A stretch of 64,000 nt of DNA. Origin: Myoxocephalus aenaeus (Eukaryota > Chordata > Actinopteri > Perciformes > Cottidae). The DNA lies in NCBI GenBank assembly GCA_038501785.1, contig JBAMJR010000040.1:11237501-11301500 (forward strand), read 5' to 3'. Position 1 is the stretch's first letter. Every line of letters starts with the position of its first letter. Made by a program: the position numbers and the translations under genes. The notes beneath the pieces are model-generated. The model saw only the letters and a program-made list of their open reading frames with translations. It had not been told where the DNA came from and ran no database searches. This document shows, one piece after another, positions 23,668 to 33,952 of the stretch.

Positions 23668-24090
23668 CTAGTACATGCACACTGGAACCCAAAAGCACGA
23701 CAAAGAGACAGCGATAGTTCAGTTTACTCCGTATTCAGGCAGGTTCAAAACCGGGAGATCAGTCACTCAAGCAAACAAATCCAAAAAGGGGCAGGGAGAA
23801 AATCCAATGTCAAAATGGGCAGGCAGATCAGATACAGAAGCTACAATACGCTGGGAGCTTTGCAATAACACACACAAGACAATCTGGCAAGGATCAAGTG
23901 CAAGTGGATGGCTATAAATAGTGAGGGACTAATGAGAGAACGGGCCACAGGTGAGATGGGTGTGGTAGACCAGGTGAGGGGAATGAGTGATTTCATGGTG
24001 TGAGTGGCAGGACCTGAAATCACAGGAGAGTTAGTGAAAACAGGCAAGCCGGATCAAAACAATTTAAAAAGTAATGGAATTTGTGACAAT
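23668..24090 (-). mobile_element. solo LTR, diverged, same family as 53970-54407
   Basis: On the minus strand it aligns by eye along its length with the intact solo LTR at 53970-54407. Shared plus-strand pieces are AAGACAATCTGGCA, GGGCCACAGGTGAGATGGGTGTG and ACAGGAGAG, and a TATA-like CTATAAATAG at 23912-23921 corresponds to CTATTTAG there. The end near 24088 (GTGACA, complement TGTCAC) matches the LTR start. The other end is degraded and no target duplication is clear. Confidence 0.75.
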
Positions 24091-24334
24091 CAGACCACAA
24101 ATGAGACAAGAATTACAACTCACTTTCCCTTCTTCGAACGCCCAGGCGCTCCCTACTTTGCTTTTTTTTTGTTTAAGTTTGATTCACTATTTAGTTGTTT
24201 TTCTCAACTTGTTGCACATGTGGCATGATAGTGTTGTGTGCACATGTTTTGTTACAGAAACGTGTGTGCTTATGAATAAACAGTATATTAAGTCACATCT
24301 TGATTTTATCTTAGTCATACGCAATCATACTTAC

Positions 24335-24414
24335 TTTCCAGCATTATACAATTCAGCTGTGTCGAACAAATTGATCCCATTCTCATATGCCAAAGTCATC
24401 AGCTCCTCTGCCAC
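24335..24414 (-). CDS. kcnab2-like: KCNAB exon: VAEELMTLAYENGINLFDTAELY
   Basis: An 80-nt exon, acceptor GTTGAAG, donor AA|GTAAGT. It encodes VAEELMTLAYENG followed by INLFDTAELYNAGK. It carries the catalytic-site Asp (LFD) and Tyr (ELY) of the aldo-keto reductase tetrad. Asn in YNAGK replaces the usual Ala. Confidence 0.96.
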
Positions 24415-25190
24415 CTTCAACAGCAAAATGTGAGATGATAAATATGAGGAATGAGTAAAACAATTGCATTTTCTCTCTCTCTGACCTGAGAAGATCTTTC
24501 TGCTGTCAAGTTGAAAGGTTCTTAAAATGACAAGTTGTATCAAGAAGGTTTCATAACCTAATTAAGCCAGAATGTTGAGTTATGGTGATGGTATGGCAAT
24601 AGGAATGATGAAAACATTTCTTTTAAATTTCATAATGATCATCTTTTTAGGAAATTGTCAACTGGTCATCATTATCCATGTGCAGACCTTCCTTGGACTG
24701 CTGCCTACTTACATGTCAAATAAACAGGGCCTTCATCACTCTCTTGATCCCTTCAGTCCAGACAGAATTTTATTAAAAATACCTTTTCCTACTCTGCTCC
24801 CTCAACTGAAAGGTTTGCAACTAACACTTTCATGACTTGTGTCTACCTATGAATATCCGGTCTGTCTAACTTTGTCGTATTGCTTCTTTTGTCTAAACCA
24901 GGTCTCTCTTGAGAATGAGACTCCCGTGAGAGATTACGTGTCTAAATTAAGGTTAAAAAATGGCAGGGCAATTAGTTCCCTTATTGATATATTTGATATG
25001 CGCTGTGATTGGTCAGTGGGCCAGCATAACTTTTGTCAACAGAAAGCTAGATAACAGAACTCAGTAACAGAAGAGTTTAGGTTGAAACAAGAGAAGTTAT
25101 CATTTTTAGTGTTTTTCTTGGTGTAATTTGGCTGAAGGAGGGGGAGAAACGGACTTGTTGGCAGATTTACTCACAGAGGGTTATAGGCGC
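24415..25190. other. KCNAB intron, no feature recognised
   Basis: Intron next to the exon at 24335-24414. Nothing beyond short AT-rich tracts. Confidence 0.45.
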
Positions 25191-25208
25191 ATGGAAATGT
25201 ATTCCAGA

Positions 25209-25340
25209 AACGCAAATGGGAGGCTCGGCTGTCCTCACTGGACCTGTTACTGGAACTGAAGCGCACCGATAAACTGTACAACCGCGTCATTGAACTGTTT
25301 GTTAACAAAGAGAGGCGGATGGACTTTGTTGTTAAGTGAA
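25209..25340 (+). other. orphan exon-like segment, 43 codons plus stop
   Basis: After TGTATTCCAG, a good 3' splice site, the plus strand reads KRKWEARLSSLDLLLELKR, TDKLYNRVIELFVNKERRMD and FVVK, then TGA at 25337-25339. The composition (Leu/Lys/Glu/Arg heptad-like helix) and the locally higher GC look like a terminal coding exon. No partner exon was recognised. It lies about 400 bp before a repeat shared with 33.0-33.4 kb, so it may be the last exon of an accessory protein of a DNA transposon. The family is unknown to me. Confidence 0.4.
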
Positions 25341-25578
25341 CAGCATGTGGTGAGTGAACTGCATTTTGTGTTTTTACATCTGCAGTAGCATGTGTATATG
25401 GTGTTTTTATTTTATAGTTAATATCGTTCCTTCTGATCGTGGCTCGTACTCTTGAGTGTGCAGTGTTTTAGTGCTGCAGTTTTGTTGGATTGTTTTGTCA
25501 TGCTTTGTTATAACTAAATGTGACTAGTTCTTATGAATTAGTTCTTGTTGATGTGGACTACATGGATTGTCCGTTAAT

Positions 25579-25621
25579 GATATATATATACATACATACA
25601 TACATACATACATACATACAT

Positions 25622-25664
<43 letters not shown>
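25579..25664. repeat. microsatellite (TACA)n then (CA)n
   Basis: A short (TA)n is followed by about 12 units of ATAC and then about 12 units of CA. Confidence 0.95.
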
Positions 25665-26080
25665 TAATTGCAAACAATTCGGTAAAAAGACACCGCTGTA
25701 GTCCAACGTTAAAGTTAAATTATAATAAGTTTTAAATCTTAACCCTCAGTCAAACTGATTTAACGTTACTGTGAACAAATAATAAACTCTGAGACCAAAG
25801 ATTGCTTGTTAGATCTTCCAAAACCGAATCACATCTCATGTTTAATCGCTACGGAGACATCGGAGCCAGCAGATCATTTCAAAAAGTCCTGCTGCGATCA
25901 GTCTGCTCTCGGCGGGCACCAGACTGCTGACCACCCGGTGCTGGCGGGGCTCACCGGTCCTGCGAGCAGGACCTCAAATCGGCGGCATATATTTTTAAGT
26001 AGGCTAGATCTTGAAAAACCGACCACAGATTTGATGCTTAAACCACTTGTTTCAGCTCATTTGTCCTCTCTGTTATCATC
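25665..26080 (+). repeat. interspersed repeat A, copy 1
   Basis: Shares an alignable block of about 380 bp, inverted, with 33030-33420. Common pieces are CAGTCAAACTGATTTAA, GATTGCTTGTTAGATC, TCTCATGTTTAATCG, ACGGAGACATCGGAGCCAGC and CCGACCACAGATTTGATGCTTAAAC. By eye the identity is moderate, roughly four in five. No long reading frame is shared. Both copies also begin next to a microsatellite and the string AAACAATTCGGT. Confidence 0.8.
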
Positions 26081-26489
26081 ATTGTTGGTCAGTTAATTCA
26101 TGTGTTAGGGTGCTGATCACATTGGCCTCTTAGGTTTATTTTTCTGTGTCTTAATTTCGAATGTGAGTCGATCTGTTTGCTCAAAAGATCTGTGCTTTGT
26201 CGCGTAGTGGCGCTTCACATCGCTGATTTTAATGTCGCTGAACATGAGACATACTGCTTTTTAACCGATTGTGGGAATAATAAACATATAACAGTCTGTC
26301 CATTCTTGGTTAAAGGCTCTGGTTAAGGGGTCCACATTTCTCTTTTTGGAGCGCCAAGTGAAATAACTTCTCTGACTCGGAAAAAAATTGAATTGATTAT
26401 GACAAAATTATTCAGCACAAAAGTTTTTGACAATAATGTATTCACATTCACAAAGCAGGATTCACAGCTGCCAGGGTCCAGTGGACAAC

Positions 26490-26692
26490 ATGCAGCAGCC
26501 TTCCAGTCAGTCTGCCAGATCACCACCGCCGGCCACAGCACATCATCCCCACCATATAATAATACATTTGGTTTTAGACATTTATTTATTTGTATCTACC
26601 ATTTTATTCATATATGCCACTGCTTTTGTGAACCTAAGACCTTTAGTAAAACAATGTCTAGCACCAAAACACTTCGACCACCTGAGTAAAGG
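26490..26692 (+). other. orphan exon-like segment with one predicted membrane helix
   Basis: From an ATG at 26490 the frame reads MQQPSSQSARSPPPATAHHP, then HIIIHLVLDIYLFVSTILF and IYATAFVNLRPLVKQCL, then APKHFDHLSK, followed by a donor-like G|GTATGT at 26693. It has a Pro/Ser-rich start, one strongly hydrophobic helix of about 22 residues and a basic flank, as in small single-pass membrane proteins. The frame is also open upstream of the ATG. I do not recognise the protein. It lies on the strand opposite to KCNAB, and no second exon could be identified. Chance is possible. Confidence 0.35.
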
Positions 26693-27593
26693 TATGTTTT
26701 CACAAGAGATATGAAGAATTTCCAATATTGAGATTACATTTTTCAGCATTAGGGCCATATTATCTCTTTAGACTTATGCCTGAGAACAATGGTGCCTCAT
26801 TATATAGAGAGCTGAGATTGTTCTGCAATTTTTGATGTAAAACACATGGGTATGTATCTTGTGCAAGTGCCTTTTAAAAAGGTGAATTTAAGAAATTATG
26901 TAAAATCGAGAAGAAAAAAAAAAATCGACTCCGGAGGGTTAACTAACCTGTCATTTCCCTTCCTAACTGTTGGTCTCTGTGCCGATGAAACCGAAGCAGA
27001 TGACACTTACATCCTTCAGAGAAAAAAGGTATAAAAGCCAGATTTAACTTTAATATGGCAGTCGTGTTCTGTGGAGACCATTGATCTCTGTATGATCTGA
27101 GCCCATTTGCAAATGCTATGATAAACGAAAGACAACTTGGTTCTCAATCTTGATTTTAGATTTCCACTACACACATCAAGAACTTGCTTTCTAAATGTCA
27201 AACAAATCATAACTCCATGTTTGCCTCCAGCTACATTTCTGGTAAACTGTCAAGAGGATGATCTTTTGGAAGACTGCTAAAAAAAATATGTGAATGGAAT
27301 CCGAAACCCAAAATTGATTGACAGATTTGCAATACATGATTGAATGACTGGGATCTCGGGGAGCAATGTTGGTTAAAATATTGATCACCGATTAGTGATA
27401 TTTGGTATCATGTTATATTTTTGTCATTTGTCATTTGTGGTGCTATCAAAAGCCACAATCCATTATTTGTGAAAATTCGCATCAGCGTGGTAATGCAATC
27501 TTTGTACTCAAGATGTCGATGTATGTTACTTGGTGAAACTATTCTGTAAAACTTCAGCCTGGATTACACAAGTCTGCAAGTATTCTCACCTAC

Positions 27594-27631
27594 CTTATCT
27601 GATATCTGGCCTCCAAAGGTGACCCACGTGC
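27594..27631 (-). CDS. kcnab2-like: KCNAB exon: GTWVTFGGQISDK
   Basis: A 38-nt exon, acceptor TTTATGCAG, donor AAG|GTAGGTG. It encodes GTWVTFGGQISDK and includes the Thr-Trp and Gln that contact NADPH in Kv-beta2. Most family members have Glu rather than Lys at the last position. The exon sits between two inverted copies of a repeat (25.7-26.1 and 33.0-33.4 kb). Confidence 0.95.
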
Positions 27632-28061
27632 CTGCATAAAGATGAAAGGAAATGCTTTAGATTACAGTCTGCAACATACATCGTAATTACTCCAGAATTC
27701 CAATATAATCTTTTGTACTCATGGTATACAAGTAGAGTGTAATACATATATGTGGTACTGGGGAACAATATGAAGTTATGACACAATGGGGACATTTAGG
27801 CTCTTACAAAGACCATATACTGTAGTTATATTTGAACTACCGGGTACCTTTTTTATTTCTACAAGGTATGTATGATTTACTGAGCAATAATCTGAACGTT
27901 TGTGAGGAATTTTGATATATTTGTTTTAACTATACTTGCTTCAACTGTACACATTATATTAGTATAACAGGATCTGGTGTGACCATAACACTGAGCAATA
28001 AAATAACTTTGGGGCACATCTGTGCGTTTACGTCGGAACACAGATACTATTGGCCTCTGGG

Positions 28062-29548
28062 CCGAGAAGTTATTCTACTCGGCCCAGAACACCTCAGAAA
28101 TCAATTATCTGGTGATATGGTTTCTCTGGATGGCATCCACCACCATCGTAAGGAATCTCTGAGTTCTTTTTGACCAGGACCTATCCTTTGGCTCCCACGT
28201 GAAACATATCTCAAGGACTGCCTTTTTTCGCCTACGGAACATCTCAAAGATCCGGCACATCCTGTCTCAAAGCGATGCAGAAACATTGATCCACGCATTT
28301 GTTACTTCAAGACTAGATTACTGTAACTCCTTATTATCAGGCTGCTCCGGTAAATCCCTTGGGTCTCTCCAGTTGATACAGAATGCTGCAGCTCGTGTAC
28401 TAACAAGGACGCGGAAGAGAGATCACATTACTCCTGTACTAGCTGCTCTCCACTGGCTTCCTGTAAGATCGAGAATCATATTTAAAATCCTTCTCTTTAC
28501 CTATAAAGCCTTAACTGGTAATGCACCATCATATCTTAAGGAGCTTATAGTGCCATATTAGCCCACTAGAGCATTACACTCACTGAATGCAGGGTTACTT
28601 GTGGTTCCCAGAGTCTTAAAAAGTAGGTTGGGGGCTAGAGCTTTCAGTTATCGTGCTCCTCTTCTGTGGAATCAGCTTCCACTTTCAGTCCGGGGGGCAG
28701 ACACAGTCACCTCATTTAAGAGTAGACTTAAGACTTTCCTCTTTGTTAGCGCTTATACTTAGGGCTGTTTCAGGCTTATAGTTAGGGCTGGCTCAGGTTT
28801 GCCCTGGTCCAGCCCTTAGATATGCTGCTATAGGCTTAGACTGCTGGGGGACATCTTAGGATACACTGAGCTCCTCTTCTCTTCCTCTTTCGCTTCTCTT
28901 CCTCTTTCACTCCTCCTCTCCTCTTCTTTCTCTCAGTCTGGATAAACTATTGTCTCTTCAATGCACATTACTAACTCTACTTTCTTTTTCCATGGATTCA
29001 TGGCTGCCTGGAACCGGTCCTGCCTGCTTCCATGGCCCTGCTGATGGAACCGGCCTGGAACCGGTCCTGCTTGCTGCCATGGCCCTGCTGATGGAGCTGG
29101 CCTGGAACCGGTCCTGCCTGCTTCCATGGCCCTGCTGATGGAACCGGCCTGGAACCGGTCCTGGCTGCTGCCATGGCCCTGCTGATGCCCCTCCTCTCTA
29201 CCGCCTTCTGCTTCATGGATCGTGGATTATCTGGATCATGGACCATGCCTACTACTCATTATATGAATAATTTCTGTCATATTCATTGAATGTGCTGTAA
29301 CTACGCTATTCATTCTGGCCACATGACATCTATTGCTTCTGTCCATCCGGGGAGAGGGATCCTCCTCTGTTGCTCTCCCTCAGGTTTCTTCCCTGTGAAA
29401 GGGTTTTTACTATCTTTTTAGGGGAGTTTTTCCTGATCCGATGTGAGGTCCCGGGACAGGGATGTTATGTGTATAGATTGTAAAGCCCTCCGAGGCAAAC
29501 TTGTATTTGTGATGTTGGGCTATATAAAATAAACTGAATTGAATTAAA
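28062..29548 (+). mobile_element. L2-type LINE, 5'-truncated, copy 2
   Basis: Begins inside the reverse transcriptase (EVILLGPEHLRNQLSGDMVS), loses frame near 28135 where the intact copy has a few more codons, and resumes ISRTAFFRLRNISKIRHILS, ending the frame at a stop at 28561 where the intact ORF reads YYPTRA. It continues through the 3' UTR with GGAACCGG minisatellite units (29010-29165) and the tail TAAACTGAATTGAATT at 29531-29546. It is opposite to the host gene and more diverged from the 6.4-9.3 kb copy than the 61-kb copy is. Confidence 0.9.
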
Positions 29549-30188
29549 AAGTAGGTTGGGGGCTAGAGCTTTCAGTTATCGGGCTCCTCTTCTGTGGAAT
29601 CAGCTTCCACTTTCAGTCCGAGGGGCAGACACAGTCACCTCATTTAAGAGTAGACTTAAGACTTTCCTCTTTGGTAGCGCTTATAGTTAGGGCTGGCTCA
29701 GGTTTGCCCTGGTCCAGCCCCTAGATATGCTGCTATAGACCTAGACTGCTGGGGGACATCGTAGGATACACTGAGCTCCTCTTCTCTTCCTCTCTTCCTC
29801 TTTCACTCCTCCTGGAAAATTGTCTCTTTAATGCACATTACTAACTCTACATTCTTTTTCCATGGATTCATGGCTGCCTGGAACCAGTCCTGCCTGCTGT
29901 CATGGCCCTGCTGATGCCCCCCCTCCCTCCTCTCTACCTCCTTCTGCTTCATGGATCGTGGTTATCTGGATCATGGACCATGCCTACTACTCATTATATG
30001 AATCATTTCTGTCATATTCATTGAATGTGCTGTAACTCCGCTATTCATTTTGGCCACATGACATCTATTGCTTCTGTCCATCCGGGGAGAGGGATCCTCC
30101 TCTGTTGCTCTCCCTCAGGTTTCTTCCATCTTTATTTGAGGGAGTTTTTCCTGATCCGATGTGAGGTCCCGGGACAGGGATGTTATTA

Positions 30189-31791
30189 CAGTGGGTACGG
30201 AAAGTATTCAGACCCCTTTACATTTTTCATTCTGTTTCATTGCAGCCATTTGCTAATTTCTAATTAATGTACACTCAGCACCCCATCTTGACAGAAAAAA
30301 AACAGAAATGTAGAAATTTTTGCAAATTTATTAAAAAAGAAAAACTGAAATATCACATGGTCATAAGTATTCAGACCCTTTGCTCAGTATTGAGTAGAAG
30401 CACCCTTTTGAGCTAGTACAGCCATGAGTCTTCTTGGGAATGATGCAACAAGTTTTTCACACCTGGATTTGGGGATCCTCTGCTATTCTTCCTTGCAGAT
30501 CCTCTCCAGTTCCATCAGGTTGAATGGTGAACGTTGGTGGACAGCCAGTTTCAGGTCTCTCCAGAGATGCTCAATTGGGTTTAGGTCAGGGCTCTGGCTG
30601 GACCGGTCAAGAAAGGCCACAGAGTTGTTCCGAAGCCACTCCTTTGTTATTTTAGCTGTGTGCTTAGGGTCATTGTCTTGTTGGAAGGTGAACCGTCGGC
30701 CCAGTCTGAGGTCCAGAGCACTCTGGAAGAGGTTTTCTTCCAGGATATCTCTGTACTTTGCCGCATTCATCTTTCCTTCAATTGCAACCAGTCGTCCTGT
30801 CCCTGCAGCTGAACAACACCCCATAGCATGATGCTGCCACCACCACGTTTCACTGTTGGGATGGTATTGGGCAGGTGATGAGCAGTGCCTGGTTTTCTCC
30901 ACACATACCGCTTAGAATTAATGCCAAAAAGTTCAATCTTGGTCTCATCAGACCAGAGAATCTTATTTCTCATAGTCTGGGAGTCCTTCATGTGTTTTTT
31001 GGCAAACTCTATGCGGGCTTTCATATGTCTTGCACTGAGGAGAGGCTTCCGTCGGGCCACTCTGCCATAAAGCCCCGACTGGTGGAGGGCTGCAGTGATA
31101 GTTGACTTTGTGGAACTTTCTCCCATCTCCCTACTGCATCTCTGGAGCTCAGCCACAGTGATCTTTGGGTTCTTCTTTACCTCTCTCACCAAGGCTCTTC
31201 TCCCACGATTGCTCAGTTTGGCTGGACGGCCAGGTCTAGGAAGAGTTCTGGTCGTCCCAAACTTCTTCCATTTAAGGATTATGAAGGCCACTGTGCTCTT
31301 AGGAACATTGAGTGCTGCAGAAATTCTTTTGTAACCTTGGCCAGATCTGTGCCTTGCCACAATTCTGTCTCTGAGCTCCTTGGGCAGTTCCTTCGACCTC
31401 ATGATTCTCATTTGCTCTGACATGCACTTTGAGGTCTTATATAGACAGGTGTGTGCCTTTCCTAATCAAGTCCAATCAGTTTAATTAAACAAAGCTGGAC
31501 TCCAATGAAGGAGTAGAACCATCTCAAGGAGGATCAGAAGAAATGGACAGCATGTGAGTTAAATATGAGTGTCACAGCAAAGGGTCTGAATACTTATGAC
31601 CATGTGATATTTCACTTTTTCTTTTTTAATAAATTTGCAAAAATTTCTACATTTCTGTTTTTTTTCTGTCAAGATGGGGTGCTGAGTGTACAGTAATGAG
31701 CAATAAAATGAACTTTTTAGATTTTAGAAAATGGCTGCAATGAAACAGAGTGAAAAATGTAAAGGGGTCTGAATACTTTCCGTACCCACTG
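30189..31791 (-). mobile_element. Tc1-like transposon, 1603 bp
   Basis: Terminal inverted repeats CAGTGGGTACGGAAAGTATT... (30189) and its complement at 31791 (ACTTTCCGTACCCACTG), flanked on both sides by TA (30187-30188 and 31792-31793), the Tc1/mariner target duplication. Sub-terminal repeats recur on both sides (TGACAGAAAAAAAACAG at 30288; CTGTTTTTTTTCTGTCA at 31656). The length is standard for fish Tc1 elements. The encoded transposase is broken, so the copy is non-autonomous. Confidence 0.96.
30390..31423 (-). pseudogene. Tc1-like transposase, frameshift plus nonsense codon
   Basis: Starts MSEQMRIMRSKELPKELRD at 31423. The paired-like helix-turn-helix region is KRISAALNVPKSTVAFII and the GRPR-type motif is RPGRPAKL. 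The DDE core shows ILWSDETKIELFG (first Asp), then, after a shift of frame near 30817 following GGGSIMLWG, FQQDNDPKHTAKIT (second Asp) and SPDLNPIEHLWRDLK (Glu). A stop codon follows ICKEE (about 30480), and the same frame continues with QRIPKSRCEKLV beyond it. The family protein is about 340 residues. With these two lesions no full transposase can be made. Confidence 0.93.
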
Positions 31792-31925
31792 TATGTACAG
31801 ATTGTAAAGCCCTCTGAGGCAAACTTGTATTTGTGTTATAGTAGAATACAAAGTGTTATAGTAGAATACAAAAATGACCTTTAAATAGTGAGTACCCCAA
31901 TATGTTTTTTTCATTATTTTATCTA

Positions 31926-31928
<3 letters not shown>

Positions 31929-31984
<56 letters not shown>
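31929..31984. repeat. (GT)n microsatellite
   Basis: About 27 uninterrupted GT units. Confidence 0.97.
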
Positions 31985-31988
<4 letters not shown>

Positions 31989-32019
31989 CAAGATGTGAAA
32001 TGATGGAGTAACTTTAGTA

Positions 32020-32135
32020 AGTAGTTTTTCCTGATCCGATGTGAGGTCCCGGGACAGGGATGTTGTGTGTACAGATTGTAAAGCCCTCCGAGGCAAACTT
32101 GTATTTGTGATGTTGGGCTAAACTGAATTGAGTAA
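32020..32135 (+). repeat. L2-type LINE 3' tail, copy 4
   Basis: Only the last approximately 115 bp of the element (TTTTTCCTGATCCGATGTGA to TGTTGGGCTAAACTGAATTG). It is the third L2 3' end in the same orientation within 4 kb. Confidence 0.9.
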
Positions 32136-32370
32136 CCAGAATTATAATTATTTAAATTATTTTAGGTTCCTATTATTGCAGGGTACAATATGACCATTAC
32201 AGAAATTACCACATGTTTTGTTAACGATTAGAGCCCACAAACCCTGTTACGCTGTCACTATGTAACAAGGTGGAACTAAAAATGCTTTAGATCACAGTCC
32301 GCAAATTTTGTAGTTGCCCTGTAACTAAATGTAAAAAGGGGGGGCGGGGACTAACAGTGCTTTAGATCAG

Positions 32371-32470
32371 TGGTTCTCAACTGGTCTGGCTCCAGGACCC
32401 ACCATCACCCCTGAATGACAACGATGCTAGAGAGGGAACATATTCCCTTTTACACTCAATTAGCTGCATT
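32371..32470 (-). repeat. hAT-type MITE fragment, family of 1894-2119
   Basis: CAGTGGTTCTCAACTGGTCT and GGACCCACCATCACCCCTGAA match the complement of the right end of the 226-bp MITE at 1894-2119. The opposite terminus was not found. Confidence 0.65.
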
Positions 32471-32708
32471 TTAATTAAAAACAAAAAAGTGCACCTTCAG
32501 GACACAAGGTATTACAACATACATAACAATTCAGAATCTTCAGCCATTTTTAAACAGACTCAACAGCTTTCATGCACAAACAAAAAAGTCCAACAACTAA
32601 GAAGTAGTTTAAAAAAGACTCAAATTACCTAACTTTAACTGAAGCTCAAGCGTAAGTTCAGTAAGGAAGACAATCTTTACTCACTGGTTCATTCAGAAGC
32701 CAGTCATA

Positions 32709-33420
32709 GGCCGTTTCTCAATAAGCGTTCTTCTCTGTACTTGTGTTCTCGTGAACTCGTGAAACGTCATCAGTCGCGGCCCAAGTACTGTTCCAATTAA
32801 AAAGTCTGCTTCTCGCCAAGCACGGTGAAAATGCCCGGATGTGACTTGATCCTCCCATTTTACTGGGGATGCATCAGAGCAGACTTGAGCGTACTTGAGA
32901 GAGCCAATATCCCAGAATGCATTTCGGACCAGCAAACGGGGAACAATGGCGGATGAGAAAACTCACAACTGAAAGTTGACATTCCATAAATACTACCGTT
33001 GTTGAGTCACAAAATGTAATTTTAGGATGTTTTCAGGCGAGAAGTTATTTGTTTAAGCATCAAATCTGTGGTCGGTTTGTCCAGACTCATCTTATTTAAA
33101 AAGATACGCCGATGAGTTGAGGTCCTGCTGAGGGACCGTGAGCCCCGTCAGCACCGGGCCGTCAGCGCTGTGCTGCCCGCCGACAGCAGCTTGATCTCGG
33201 CTGGACTTTTTGAAATGATCCGCTGGCTCCGATGTCTCCGTATCGATTAAACATGAGATATAAATCGACCTTGAGGATCTAACAAGCAATCTTTATTATT
33301 TATTCAGTCACATTAAATCAGTTTGACTGAGGGAAAGGTTACGATTTATAACTTAAGATTTTAATTTAACTTTTACTTTGAACTACAGTCTTATTACTTT
33401 TGACCGAATTGTTTTCAATT
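32709..33420 (-). mobile_element. interspersed repeat A, copy 2, with GGCCGTTTCTCAATA terminus
   Basis: 33030-33420 is the inverted partner of 25665-26080. Towards the left it continues through TCTGGGATATTGG-type sequence to a sharp terminus GGCCGTTTCTCAATAAGCG at 32709, a terminus style seen in fish DNA transposons. A matching opposite end was not located. This supports repeat A being part of a DNA transposon family. Copy 1 lacks this end. Confidence 0.55.
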
Positions 33421-33520
33421 ATATGTGTATCTATATAAATATATATGTATATATATAAAATGTATAAACATATTATATATACAATTATGTGTATCTATAT
33501 AAGTATATAAAATACATATT
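33421..33520. repeat. TA-rich microsatellite
   Basis: Impure TATATA/TGTATA array next to repeat A. Confidence 0.8.
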
Positions 33521-33729
33521 TATAAACAATAACAACAGCTGAATCCTATTTCTGTGCCGTTTTTTCGCGGAGCTATTAATAAACATCCCGTAAACATCAT
33601 AATCTGCGCCGACACGGACCTCAGAGGGTTATCCTTACATGGGTAGTCCAAATGAAAATCTTCAGATGATTGCTGGTGTTTCAAGTCCTAATCAACAGCT
33701 ACGGATAATATTATGAACCCAGCCACGAG

Positions 33730-33900
33730 GGCGTCAGATGTTCTGACGTTTGTGGGAATTCCATTTCAATGGTGGATGGCGGAAATGGTAACTGTTTTTA
33801 CAGAGATAAACCGCGCCCCCTTTCCGGAGCGAATTGACCACATAAAGTCGAGCGAGTAAACTCACACGAGGATGTCTCAACGCAGCATAAGAACGCAATA
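33730..33900 (-). repeat. MITE family B, partial copy
   Basis: CCGCGCCCCCTTTC, TTGACCACATAAAGTCGAGC and GTTCTGACGTTTGTGGGA are reverse-strand versions of motifs in the fuller copy at 35131-35690. It is about one third of the element. Confidence 0.7.
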
Positions 33901-33952
33901 TATGGATGGGGTTTGGGGCTTGGTTATCCACTCATGGTTTTGTTTTATAAGC

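Larger units (their letters stand above)
29549..31850 (+). mobile_element. L2-type LINE 3' end, copy 3, split by a Tc1 element
   Basis: Starts directly at the tail of copy 2 with AAAAAGTAGGTTGGGGGCTA, inside the last 60 codons of the ORF, and runs through a 3' UTR to GGGACAGGGATGTTAT (30186). A 1.6-kb Tc1-like element interrupts it; the LINE resumes at about 31794 with TGTACAGATTGTAAAGCCCT and fades near 31840. Confidence 0.85.

Noticed and set aside
25520..25735. His-Thr-Tyr-Ile repeat frame
   Set aside because: Translation of the (TACA)n/(CA)n microsatellite.
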